Part shown: positions 22,203 through 33,490 of the stretch, in pieces
How positions within the stretch are numbered: position 1 is the stretch's first letter
How the letters are laid out: each line of letters starts with the position of its first letter
Source of the DNA: Takakia lepidozioides
Lineage: Eukaryota > Streptophyta > Takakiopsida > Takakiales > Takakiaceae
Length of the DNA stretch: 64,000 nt
Direction: 5' to 3'
Assembly (NCBI GenBank): GCA_030704615.1
Contig: CM060732.1
Location: 75,495,053-75,559,052 of the forward strand
Program-made: the position numbers and the translations under genes
The notes under the pieces: model-generated
The model's database searches: none
Told to the model about the DNA's origin: nothing
Seen by the model: only the letters and a program-made list of their open reading frames with translations

Positions 22203-22501
22203 GGGCCACTTTACACTAAGGACCAAGACCAAGACCAAGCGGAAATGGAGCATTCTTATTGGTCGAGGGCCGAAAATTGGTCCCAAGGGCTTTACACTAG
22301 GGACCAAGCCCAAAAGACCAAAGCGGGCCAATATGCTTACATGGCACCTACTTTTGGCGCGAACTTCTTGGTCCAGACCATGGAAAAGGAACCCTCCTGA
22401 TAGCTGGGCCCAACTCTTCGGCTCCGGACCAAGACGAGCCCAAGAGTGGCACTTCTTCGTCCCACAATTTCTTGGTTTCAGTCCGTAGTGTAAAGTGGCC
22501 C
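22203..22501. mobile_element. MITE, PIF/Harbinger (Tourist-like)
   Basis: This 299-bp element has 21-bp terminal inverted repeats, GGGCCACTTTACACTA followed by AGGAC at the left, and its reverse complement at 22481-22501 with one mismatch. It is flanked on both sides by the 3-bp target duplication TTA (22200-22202 and 22502-22504). TTA/TAA duplications and GGGCC-type ends are typical of PIF/Harbinger MITEs. The words ttggtc and ggaccaag recur inside, including an internal partial copy of the terminal repeat at about 22282 (TTTACACTAGGGACCAAG). Non-coding; it would need a transposase from elsewhere. Confidence 0.9.
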
Positions 22502-22504
22502 TTA

Positions 22505-23849
22505 GCCACCACTGCGGCCGGGGCCATTAGCATATCAATACAAAGCCCTTCAAATAGGTAAAATTTGTCTTGTTGGCTGTAGCATCCAATTCTCAATTTC
22601 TCTGACCCTAAAATGGAGGTGTAGCAAGGGTTGATACTTGATACTTGCATGTTGCCCATCTAGTTATAAAACCACATTGTGAATTGTACTAGGTTTGCAT
22701 CTCTTGTAACCGTTTTAGAAGGCAAAATATAGGATTGAATAGCTCATTGTGTGCCCACAGTTGGAACAAGTTTCAATGGCGTTCATCTTCCAAGAGTAAT
22801 TTGAGTATAAAATAAGTGCACATCATGGTGCGCCACCAGCGATATTGCTCTTTTAGAATCTAGATTGTTCTTTTGGTACTTTGATTGTAACCATTATAGA
22901 ATGTTTAGATACCATTGGAAAGTTATTTATGTGTCCCATAATTTTGTAGTCGAAACAGTTTTCAGTAGAGTTCTTCTACCATGAGTGTAAAATAGTGTTC
23001 ATTCATGGTTGAGTAAGTAAGTTGTTGGGCTGTCATGTGGCACCGAGCCAAGTGATCTCAACAATATTCAATATTCAATATTATGGATTCTTTGTTGAAG
23101 AAACAATTTCAGGAAGTACTCATACATCATTTGTGTGTAGGGGTGGGGGGTGGGTAAGCTAAGCCGAGTAATCTTCTTTGGAAATTGATTCATAAGATTC
23201 TGCAGGTGGGCTTCATTTCTTGTCCCTTTGCTGCATGTTAAATATTGCTGAGACAATTGAATACTACCTCATTCTTTCTCCTCTCCCTATTAGAGTTTGG
23301 ATGCCTCCCCAACTTGTAATCTCTTGCTACCACTATCCTTCCCACTTGAGTCATCCCTTCCAATACCCTTCTCAATACCAAGCATGACTGATCCCTTTGT
23401 TCTTCCCAACTTCTTTGGAACCGGCTTCTATCTGCACTTTTTAACGCGCATGAGGGGACAATATTCAAAGTATCTGTCTTTTGGCTCATCCTAAAAGCCA
23501 TGCCCGGCCGCAACCCATGCAAAAAACATCATAAATCATATCCACAAACGACTCTAAGTGTAGAATACAACCTAGACAGACAGATTTTAAATGCTACGCA
23601 GTAGCGGAGATGATTCTCACATCTTTCTTGCTGGAATTTTTGCTGGAAGCCCCTAATCCTGCCACTATCCTTCTTGGTAGTGTCTCCTACAACATCAGTC
23701 TTCGTCTTGTTATCCCTTGCAACTCCCGTTGTTGGCTAAACATATATTAAAAGCCGTGCTCTTAAGCCCCACAGTTTAAACGGTCAATCACCGTGCTTAA
23801 AAAAATACAGAAGCATCACCGGCTAATCATTCCCAATGCTACAAACATA
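22505..23849. other. Intergenic, nothing recognised
   Basis: AT-rich sequence between two DNA transposons. Words such as 'aacattttagaatg' and 'taaaatagtg' suggest old decayed repeats, but no ends or coding motifs could be assigned. Confidence 0.35.
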
Positions 23850-23856
23850 TTTGCAC

Positions 23857-24515
23857 CAGTGTTGGTATGGTATCTGGGTTTCGTTGGGTATTAACCCGGG
23901 CATCAACCCGGGTCTCTCCTAACCTAACCTACTGTTCTTTGTTCCCCGTAAACATTTGTACTACCCTACCAGAAGGTTCTCGAGTTCCCTGGCGGCCCCC
24001 CAAACCCTAGCAGGTGGCGGTTAGGGTTATCCGTCCCCGCCCCCTACCAGAGCTCGACTCGTCGCTGCAGGTCTGTTCTGTAGGTCTGTTCGGGTATCAT
24101 GTTAAGATGCACATAGAGACATTATGGATGCAATTGATTCAGTCTATAATTGTATGGGGGTTGGTATCCTATGAGATGAGCAGGTTACCTAGTGGTTTTC
24201 TTGAATACTCAAATGGCTATTTGAATAGTTCAAATGGTCATTTCAATATTGAATTTGAATTTGAATTCCAGTACCATTTTTATTTTATTATTTTTTAATA
24301 TCATATCCGAGTTCATATTTCTAGGTTATTGACATTCAGATACCATTGCTCATATCCGGATTGATTTTTTTCAAAAACCACTCTATGCATACCAGATTTA
24401 TACTTAAAAAAATTAGGGGCTGCATTATTGGAAAACCTACCTGCCTTAAAAAAATTCAGCACGGCATACCAGGACCCTTCTGGTATTTCCAATTCAAGAT
24501 ACCAGACCAACACTA
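23857..24515. mobile_element. Non-autonomous hAT-type element
   Basis: This 659-bp element begins CAGTGTTGGTATGGTATCT and ends with the near reverse complement (AGATACCAGACCAACACTA). The flanks share TTTGCAC (23850-23856 and 24517-24523), 7 of 8 bases of an expected 8-bp hAT target duplication. The interior holds no transposase. It is related in its terminal word (CAGTGTTG) and in its GGTATGG-rich interior to the element at 50998-51731, so both appear to belong to one family. Confidence 0.75.
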
Positions 24516-24523
24516 GTTTGCAC

Positions 24524-26440
24524 ACCACAAGAGCACAACAACAAGGTTATCTTGGCTTCACATACAAACTGAGGAAATGGGGGGGGGTTTACGGTCCTCA
24601 CATCTTTTCGTGGGGCATGTTTTGGCTCCACCTTTTTTCTTACTTTTTCTTTCTTGGCTGCAACTCCCTTCACCACATCTGGAACAATTGAGCGTGTTTT
24701 ACTCTGAAACATATTTTTAAACAAGTTCAAGTGCTCTACACTTAATAGGTTGTATTTTAAACAATAAAAACATTGTCTCTAAGCTTTAGAGAAATCAATA
24801 TCAAATGATCATGCAGAAGTGAGACGGAGACGGAGACAGAGACAAAAACAAGTTCACCTTTGGTACTGGAGATGTCACATCAACATATGTCTCCTTCTGG
24901 CATAACCTTGTATCCTTATCTGTTGCTTTTTGGGCTTAGCCCGTTCCCTTCCCCACTAACTAAGCTGGGACATCATCTATATCTATAGGCTCAATGATTG
25001 GCGGCAAAGCTGGTGTACGTAGATAACCGGGACATAAATACAAGAATTCTTAAGTTTTCCATCACTACTTGTAGTAGTGCAGTGGCTTGTGTCGGTCTTA
25101 TTTGTTCTAGTTGGCCTTCAATAATTGGTAGTTTTCCCTCAAGGGACGAGAGCCGTACGACCACGTACTGCATTCTGCCAGACATCTTTGCCCACACACT
25201 TCTAGTCAACCTCCCCTTTATCATTATGTTGTACCTTATGTGGCTTCAAACATGCGGCCTCCTTTCGAGTTTTAGCATCATGTTCTAACACTCGGGTGCT
25301 TTGCCTCTTCAGGTGCTTGCGCTTATAAGTGGCACGGGATTGCCCCTCTTCAACCTGCAGAGATGAATCAGCATTGGTAGTACATGTTGAGGATGGAGGA
25401 GGTGTTGCAAATGGACGACCTACCCACTGAGGTCCATTGCAAGTCCTAGGCATTGATACCCATGGAGGTATCGGGCCATGGATTGAGCTATGGTGGTCCT
25501 GACCATGTCCAAGTTGCTAGAGTTTGTGGGCTACTTGCTTGCCCCCCATTGCCCACCAGCCCCTTGCACCCACTGATTAAGTCCCACTCCAAATTGAACC
25601 CAAGGGACCAACAACACATGTTTGATGCCATTGCGCGAGATTGGTTGTTCTTGTACGTACTTTGGAAGACTCAGCCTCATTTCTCTTCTTTGTCGCCACC
25701 TGCGACAAATCAATGCTCACATCATATACATTCCGAATATATCGGATAGCAAAGCAGATAAACATGATCAATGGACTCTGCAAGGAGATACCTTCACCCA
25801 TAATTCTTTCAAATATGATGCATATGATGCTGTGAATGCATGGAATGTGATCCCCTGGCAATGCTACCACCATCCATTACCTTAGAGTTCCAGCCTACCT
25901 TTGAACAATAAACAGATTGAGATAGAAAGATGAGATAGTAGTTGCTCGATGTGCAGGTGGGCCTAAGTTCCAGTTTCGTGAGTTATGTGATTTGAGGTCT
26001 AATCACCCCGTTCTATTGAATAATAATAATAATAATAATAAAACCTGATGTTTCATACCACACCCTTTAATTATCTTTGCTGCCCATTGACTTGGGACAG
26101 GACGAACCAGCCAAACTGTTGCCTACATCCAGTATTGGTGTTATTGTTGGTCCATGCTTTAGCAAATGCTACCATATCCACTTAATCTGGTTTTATGGTG
26201 GAACTCATATTTTCTTACGTTGTGTAGCGCCTTGATAGTCTATGGCTGTGACATGTTTCAACATATTGAACTGGGAAAATTAGCCTCCTCGACTAACCTT
26301 CTTCCAGCTACAACCTCGATCTACTTTGGTTTTGAACCTTATGAATGTCTTGACGCTCTGAAATATATTGGTCTTCTTCGGCGCCCATCCTCCCCTACGA
26401 TTCGTTTCTTTCATAAGTTACAAGCTTTGTAGGAAACTCT
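24524..26440. other. Intergenic with degenerate minus-strand frames
   Basis: Minus-strand frames at 24991-25224, 25202-25453 and 25577-25873 are successive and coding-like (for example SGRMQYVVVRLSSLEGKLPI), which suggests one decayed gene or transposon protein, but I recognise no family. A GGAGAC simple repeat lies at about 24822-24842 and an (AAT)n microsatellite at about 26020-26041. Confidence 0.4.
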
Positions 26441-26479
26441 GTTTTAGCCTATCTAGAGACTTTAAATTTGAATGCAACT

Positions 26480-27960
26480 CTAGAAGGAAAAAATGCTCTA
26501 TTTAAGTGCCTTGCGGTATGTCAGAAGAAGCTTGAACGTGGCTTGGAGGGGCCGGTATCTTTGTCTTCCCTTCTAGCAGTTAAAAGTCGCATCCGCAGCC
26601 TTTATAAAACTAAATAGGCTGATTTCATGCGCACTGGAGTTAATTGGTGGGGAGAAAAGGAATAGATGTTTCTTTATAAAAGCTCTAAGTAGGCAGTGAC
26701 GGGATGCTCAATCTATTTTTGAACTTAGAGACAATGACAACTCCGTTCACTCTCATCCAAAAACTTTAACTTCCATTGCAACATCCTATTTCCGCTCTCC
26801 TTTTATTGCCCCCCCCCCCCCCCCTCCTCCTCCGCTAGATCTTTAGGTGTGGTCGTCATGGCCCAGGGCTGCAATCTTGTATTAATCTTTGCCTCCCATA
26901 ACTTTATCCTAGATGCAACTTTCGTCTATGAAGCATTAGCAGAAGCCCTTAGACAACTTCAAGATTTTAAATCCCCGGCAAAATTCTTTAAAGCCATTTG
27001 GCTTTTTCTCATGGAGGATTAATGTCATTCTTTCTAAGAATTTGATGCCGTCACAAATGTCACAAGGGATAATTACACTCATTTATAAAAATAAAGATTA
27101 GACTACAAGGTTTCATACTGCCTATTATTAGGCCAAAGCATTGGGCTTTGTCAAGCGCCTTATCCTACATCATCCTTGCTAATGAAGGTCTAGACTTCGC
27201 TACACCGTCCAACCAACCCATGGCCCTCTTGTTGCTAGACTTTGAAATTGTTTTTAACCGGATTCGTTGGCCTTTTCTCCTTGGGGCCTTGCGCAATATT
27301 GGGATAGGTCCCAATTTCCCGCAATGGGTTCGTATTCTTCTCATGTTGACTTCTAGCAAAGTCTTAATTAATGGAGTAATTAATTAAGTCTTTCCAAAGC
27401 CTTCCCTTTGGAAGGCTCGGTCCATCAATGTTGTCATCTTTCCCTCTTTCTCTTCTTAATTGCGACTGATCGTCTTGGTCACTTATTTGACCACAACATT
27501 GGCCTTACCTTAAAAGGACCTCACCCCCCCCCCCCCCCCCCCCCCCCAACTCTTGAAAATGTCCATGTACGTTGATGACCCTCCTGGGCAAGCGGCCGGT
27601 TCCACGCTCTTTTTAGGATGATGCGGGCCCTTGGAAGTTACTCTTGCACATGCATATAGCTCTTTCCACCCCCTCCACCTCTTCCTAGACCCCGTGGATA
27701 GCCTCTTTGCAATGGATTACTCAATGTGACAGCTCAAACAACTTGCAACATATAGGATTTGTGTCTTGGAGGTCAATCTGGGATGCGTGGCTGAAGCTTC
27801 ATGTTCATCACTATCAACTCCCTCGCAAATTTTGGGCGGAAGTTGTAAGACAGCCGATTTTTGGCAATCTTCAAGTACTTGACAATGATATCCTCAGCCC
27901 CTGCTCAAAACGTTTGGCAACCTAGGACGCGGGAAGACTCTCTACCATCAATGACATCTT
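26480..27960 (+). mobile_element. LINE (L1-type non-LTR) reverse transcriptase remnant
   Basis: Although full of stops and frameshifts, the + strand preserves the order of L1-type LINE landmarks. A WWGEKE-like block lies at about 26650, GIITLIYKNKD at about 27067, and a reverse transcriptase segment at 27180-27380 (LLLDFEIVFNRIRWPFL, then SSKVLINGV). The catalytic motif region MYVDDP lies at 27565-27580. Two C homopolymers (about 26811-26824 and 27526-27547) interrupt it. No endonuclease domain or poly-A tail was identified. An old, dead 5-prime-truncated insertion. Confidence 0.75.
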
Positions 27961-28017
27961 TGGTTCCCTCACACAACATCCTATCTCACCACAACCCCCT
28001 TTCTCAACAGCCACACG

Positions 28018-28146
28018 TGTAGAAAAAAAGCTTGTGCACCGAATAGTGAGTATCAAGATTAGAGAGAGGTGAAGTTGGCATAATATGTGCGATCTACCTA
28101 ACTCTAAGTCTTATCTATAGTTGATTTAAGGTGTGTAATTTCTACA
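28018..28146 (-). repeat. Copia 3-prime LTR (internally deleted)
   Basis: Starts TGTAGAAAAAAAGCTTG and ends TTTCTACA, an inverted terminal pair. It matches the right LTR (50546) at both ends but lacks about 95 bases of its middle (the part beginning tttatacaggatgttcacc). Confidence 0.8.
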
Positions 28147-28203
28147 CCTTACTTAAACTGAGGTCCCTTCATAAAAAAGGAATGTCAAGAGTATTTACAG
28201 TGT

Positions 28204-30350
28204 TCATTGGTCCAACTCTAGAACCTTTGATGCACTCCTGGTTTGTAGTAGATCTCTCATCTCTTCAAATCTTGTGCGTCCTAATGGTTTCGTGAAGATA
28301 TTAGCTAACTGCTCTCCCGTTGGAATATGAAATAGACATATTTTCTTGTTCAATATGCTCTCCCGTATGTAATGATAAATGATCATCTATGTGTTGGGTC
28401 CTAGCATGAAATAGTATAGGATTGTTGGACTACTTTGATTGTCACAAAATATGGGAGTTGGTTTCAATTCTTGAAATCCCATTTCTCCCATCATGTTCCT
28501 TAACCAGGTGGCCTCCTTCGCTCCATCTGCTAGCGAGCGATATTCAGCTTAGGTGGAAGAGAGGGCAATAGTGGGCTGTCTCTTGGAGCTCTATGTTACA
28601 GATGATGAACCAATCCTAAAAATGTAGCCACTCGTTGATCTCCTCGACTCGCTCTTACCGGCCCAGTCAAAATCAGTAAATCCCTCCAGTCTGTTATCTT
28701 CTCCTCGCCAAAATATTAACCCAAAATCTGTCGTTGCTTTCAAATACCTCAAGATGTGCTTCACTACGTTTAGATGTGGTGTTTGGGGTTCCGCCATGAA
28801 CCTACTCACCACCCCTACAGCAAATGCAATATTTGGTCGTGAATTGTAAGGTAGATTAACTTGCCGACCATCTATCGATACAATGTTGCATCCACCCTCC
28901 TCTCTGCTACATTAGTGGTGAGCTTGATGCCTTCAATCATTGTAATCTTGGCTGGATTATAGGCCTCCATGCCAAATTGCTGAAGCATAGCTTCAACGGA
29001 GGCACTCTGGGTCATAAAGATTCCACTTGGTAGGAATAAAGATTCTACTGCCAAATAACGTCCGAGTCTGCCTAAGTCGTAATTTCAAACCTGGATTTCA
29101 GCTCTCTCTTAAGTTGGTCTATTTTATGAGTATGATTCCCTCTCAAGAGTAAGTCATCGATGTAGAGCAATAGTATGACAATGAGACCATCTTCAATGAA
29201 AAAAACAATTGTAGTCTGAGTTTGCCCTCCTCATCTTTTGCTCTTTCAGAAACCCGTCAATTTTTTGATACCAGGCTCGTGGAGCCTGCTTCAAGCCATA
29301 TAGAGATTTCAGGAGCCTACAAACCAAGGTTTCTTTGCCCTTCACTTCGAAGCCCGGTGGATGAGTCATGAAGACCACTTCTTCTAAGCCACCGTTCAAA
29401 GATGTAGTTTTGACGTCTATTAATTGACTTATATCCCACCCATGATGTGCTGCCGGAGCAATGACCGACCCGATCGAGCCCCATTTCACCATAGGAGCAA
29501 ATGTCTCGTCATAATTATTTGTTTCACTATTACAATTACAAGGACGAGAAAATATCCTCACAACGTGTGTGCCATAGAGGCTGCCACGTAACAACCAACC
29601 TCTGCCACACTCTTTTTCGGGTCCAGAAGATCGGTATGATGCCTCTGGAATCATTTGCGAACGTGTTGAGTACAAGTCAAATGAAGAGATGCAGGGAGAA
29701 GAAGCTCGTCACCTGGTATAGCTTGACAAGAGAAGACCCTGCTCCCTCCCCAAATAACAATGAGAGTTGGGATCATCTTCAAAAGATGATTGTAGTGCAT
29801 AGCGACAAGAGAACATGTAGACTTCGAAAGGTGCAATGATGCATGTGCTTTCAACTCGCGGAGGAGGATGCAGCTCAAATAGGATATCCCCATCAAAAGT
29901 CTCCAGCAAGAACTTCACTGGTACCTGCTTCAAAGATTCCCAATCAATTCCCCGCAACTCACTTTTGAAACCTGCCATTTATCCCATCGCCAGTAGTTTT
30001 GGAATGACACTACAAATCTCTTCTTCATTCGCTTCCACAACTACCGTAGGCAAGGAGTGAGTTGGAATTTCAATTATGCATCATCGGACGAATCCGAAAG
30101 CTCAACGATTGGAGTGGAGGACGTTTGTTCTTTTTTCTACACCTTCTTTGTGCTCAAACCCTCGTGCAACTAGCCTCGCCTTGTGTTTTAGGGGTTTTCC
30201 AGATGCGTCAGTTTTAATTTTGAACATCTACTTCCCTGAAGTAGGGCGTTTGCTTGGTGGCAGTTTGACCAGCTCCCACGTTTTGTTTCGATAAATGGAA
30301 TCCAATTCAGGCTTCATGGCCTCTTGTCATCGTTCATCTGTGGTTGCGTC
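28204..30350 (-). pseudogene. Copia reverse transcriptase and RNase H, decayed
   Basis: On the minus strand from 30350, the start block is QEAMKPELDSIYRNKTWELV, with one TGA in place of the usual Trp just before it. Next comes DETFAPMVKWGSI and the SLYGLKQAPRAWYQK block (about 29270). The catalytic YIDD (LLLYIDDLLL) is at about 29155. RNase H follows (LEGFTDFDWAGKSESRRSTSGY, about 28630, then GEQLANIFTKPLGR at about 28290). Several stops and frameshifts break the frame, so no functional enzyme is made. Confidence 0.9.
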
Positions 30351-31065
30351 TGTCGCGGCCTGTTGCCTTGAGGACAGGGGGTCGGGACACAAGGGGCTGC
30401 CCCTATGGTGGGGGTAGTGGCAACAATAGATGCGGGGGCTGAAGCACCCTTGAGTGCCCAAGGCACTCAAGGAGGCGGAGGCACTCACTAGGTGGAGCCC
30501 CACATACCGGGTTGCGGTGGGGATGATTCCACGAGGGGTGGTGGTAGCTTAGTGGGTCTTAGTGGGGGTGACATAGGACGACCATGGGGCGGAAACCTGT
30601 GGTGGGAGTCGTAGGGAGTCTGGGACTCATCACGGCCCAATGGGGCCGTGGTGGGGGGCCAAGACTCACCGCGACTCACCACCGGAGTCGAGGGTTTTCG
30701 TGGTGGTTCGCCATAAAATGGCAGGGTTGTTTGTGAAACCCCCGCGGACAGTCACAGAAGTATATATAGGGAGTAGTAATCTCGAGAACGTGCAAGCCCG
30801 TTGGTGACCAAAAACTAATGAGTAAGCGTGCGAGCCGGAAAGCGACCAAGGTGTGGGGAGCTGTTCCGGACTGCCATCGACCAAAGGGAATTGCCACTTG
30901 GCCCAAATTGAGAGAGGGTCTAGTGGGAGAAGTAAAAGGGGACCGTTATGTCCCGGTGAGCAGCCGAAGCTCGAGTTGGCCGGCGGCCAGTTTGGAGTTA
31001 GGCGCACGCATCAAAGCGAGTAACTATGACTTGAAGGGGAGCTTACCGAAGTGAGGTGCGCGACA
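30351..31065 (+). repeat. Gypsy A 5-prime LTR
   Basis: 715 bp, TG..CA ends, GC-rich, about 97 percent identical by eye to 47049-47774. Contains a likely TATA box in gtatatatagggag at about 30762. Short frames inside it are not genes. Confidence 0.9.
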
Positions 31066-31067
31066 TT

Positions 31068-31079
31068 TGGTATCAGAGC
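31068..31079 (+). other. Primer-binding site, initiator tRNA-Met
   Basis: TGGTATCAGAGC, complementary to the 3-prime end of plant initiator tRNA-Met, two bases after the 5-prime LTR. This fixes the LTR boundary and the + orientation. Confidence 0.95.
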
Positions 31080-31124
31080 ATAGAGTTCAGTACGCGATCG
31101 TCTTTGAGATCGGCCTCATCATGG

Positions 31125-32276
31125 GGTCGGGCAAGCCAAAATGAAAGGGGAATGGCCCGAAAGATGATGATCCTGGTGAGCCTGATGGGGGCGACGTGTC
31201 ACCGAAGCGGCAATTTGAGGGGGCGATTCATACTTTTGAAAACGAGGCCGCTCAAGAACGGGAGGAATCCGGGGAGTTGGAGCCCGAGGACTTCCAGGAG
31301 GCTCCGCTAGACCAACAGATGTCTCCCATGCCAGCAGCCTTTTGGGAAGGGTTGTTGGCGCCGTTTGGCGAGACGTTGAAAGACGTGTTGAAGGCGGCTA
31401 ATGCCACTTCCACTAAGGCAAAGTTTAAGGTGAAGCCTAGAGAACCTGGCACCTTCGAGGGCGTCCGAAATTGGAAGGCACTCTACACCTGGCTCTTGGA
31501 GCTAGAGCAGTACTTCCGGGCGGCCAAGTTGAGTGACAAGGATCGGGTGGAAAGGGCTCCCACCTATTTGAGGGGCTATGCTCAAACAACGGTGGCAGGA
31601 AACGCCTTCATGACCAAGATCCAAACCCAGAAACCTTGAGCTGGAGTGGGTTCAAGGAACTTATGAAGAGACAGTTTGTGCCCCTCAATGCGTCCTGGCT
31701 CGCCTGGGACAAGATGAGGAATTTGAAGCAAACAGATGACATTCGGGGATATGTTCAGGCTTTCAATATGCTGTTGCTTCGAAGTCGCGGATATGGCAGA
31801 ACTAGAAATGGTCTTCAACTTTGTGGCGGGACTGGCCCCATGGGCCAGGCGGAAGTTGGAGGAGAAGCCACCTAAGACTTTGAACGAGGCAATTGAGAGG
31901 GCTGAATGTTTCTCGGATGTCCCTAGGGGCGAAAGACAAGGTCGTACGGAGTTGAACCACAAAAAGACCCGAGGGTGACTCCTTCCGACCGGAAAAGAAG
32001 TGGGATAGGCCACGCGGCGACAATGGCACATGGAAATCGAAGGGAGGGCCTTCACACGTCAAGGCGGCACCCGGTGCTCCGAAAGGAAAATCAGGTGCGC
32101 GGCTTATGGCGGACAGAAGGCGACCTTCGATGGAATGTGCTTTAATTGCAGGGAGCCCGGGCACATGGCCAAGAAGTGCATGAAACCACAATTGAACATG
32201 ACTCGAGCGGCCACGAAGCTGTCGGAAAACTCCGTTAGCCGCTTGGTGGAGGCGGTGGTCGCCAAGACTGGCAAGG
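31125..32276 (+). pseudogene. Gypsy A gag, frameshifted, ending in a zinc knuckle
   Basis: An ATG at about 31121 runs only seven codons to a TGA. The gag frame continues from 31196 (VSPKRQFEGAIHTFEN) through a retrotransposon gag domain (WLLELEQYFRAAKLSDKDRV, about 31490, then WSGFKELMKRQFVP, about 31643). It shifts frame at about 31780 (FVAGLAPWARRKLEE). A CCHC knuckle CFNCREPGHMAKKC lies at about 32140-32181. The coding sequence is cut at 32276 by gypsy B and resumes at 38781. Confidence 0.9.
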
Positions 32277-32963
32277 TGTCAAGGACGAGAACATGACTGA
32301 ACACAAACAAGAGATAAAACTAGAGGTACAAGGCTAGACAAGAAGTCAAGGTCGTCGTGGCCGAATGCACGATGAGTAAATAGGAATCAAGATGATCTTT
32401 ATAACAATGAACAAGAGTACAAGATATTGAAACACGACTTGAATACTGGAATGCTGGAAACTGGACTGGAGTTTTTGGTCCAATTTTTTCCATGGATATA
32501 GTGGTCTAGGGTTTGCATTCACAGAACACTAGAGTACTGGGAACTGGACTGGAGTATTGGGAATTGGAAACAAGAGTAGCTTGAACTGGTGTTGGCGAGG
32601 CTGAAAAGTGTCCAGTCTCGCCTCCTATATATACTAGCTACTAAGAAGCTTCCCCAAGAAGCTTCCCCTATGGAGGTTTCTTGCTGGAGAAGTTTCCAAG
32701 ATTAAACAAAGGTTTCTTGATGGAAAAGCTTCCTTAAACAAATGAGGTATTTTGATGGAGAAGTTTCCTCCAAATGAAGCTTCCTAAATAGTTTCCCAAG
32801 TTATTCTTGATAATTTGGTAACTCTCGGTAACTTGGTAAGTAATGGTAAATCATGGTAAATCACGGTAAATAACGGTAAGTCATGGTAATTTCCGGTAAT
32901 ATGGTCACTTGGTAACTTCTGGGATTTACTCATGATAAGTTCTTTTGGGCTATGTCCGTGACA
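32277..32963 (-). repeat. Gypsy B 3-prime LTR
   Basis: 687 bp; aligned with the right LTR it carries a roughly 50-bp replacement near 32470-32520. Includes short internal repeats of the types ctggaaactggactggagt and ggtaaatcatggtaaatca. Confidence 0.95.
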
Positions 32964-32978
32964 TCACCTCCTCCTCTA
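32964..32978 (-). other. Gypsy B polypurine tract
   Basis: On the minus strand the last internal bases before the 3-prime LTR are purine-rich, AGAGGAGGAGGTGA. This is the expected plus-strand primer of reverse transcription. Confidence 0.8.
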
Positions 32979-33490
32979 GCGCCGAGTTCCTCGAGGAGCG
33001 GTAAAATCTTGGACTTGCTTAGAGTTGGAGAAAATCCAAAATCCGGTAAATGGTACTTGCCAAGTATTCGGCTCTTTGTTCTTGACTCAAATGATTTATA
33101 GGTCCCTGCAACCATCGATAGTGTTCAACACCTTGAACTTGGGACCACACAGTGATTTGAGCATTCTGATTTTCAAAGTTGCCTTCAAACATGATTTCGT
33201 TGCCCTCTGGGTCTGAAGCCTCAACCTCCAACAGAATTATCAGACTTCGAATAGGCTCCATTTGTCGTCGTACGGGGTCCAGACGAGGAAGTACGCGTCG
33301 CATTGGTGGCATATCGTCTCGAGAGCGTCGGCGTGATGTTGAAGGTCGTGAGAGTCGGAACGGCTGATCTGGTAGTTGGGTAAGCGACAACTCCAATGTA
33401 TCTGGTTCTTGTGACTCCATGCTGCCAATACAAGATGCAAGAGTGCTAGAAGTGTAGCTATATATACTGATGTGTGGTGCTCCTCCCTCC

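Noticed and set aside
30488-31054. Open frames on both strands in the GC-rich LTR of gypsy A (and again at 47188-47763)
   Set aside because: They are repeated in both LTR copies and arise from GC-rich LTR sequence. LTRs do not encode proteins in this family.
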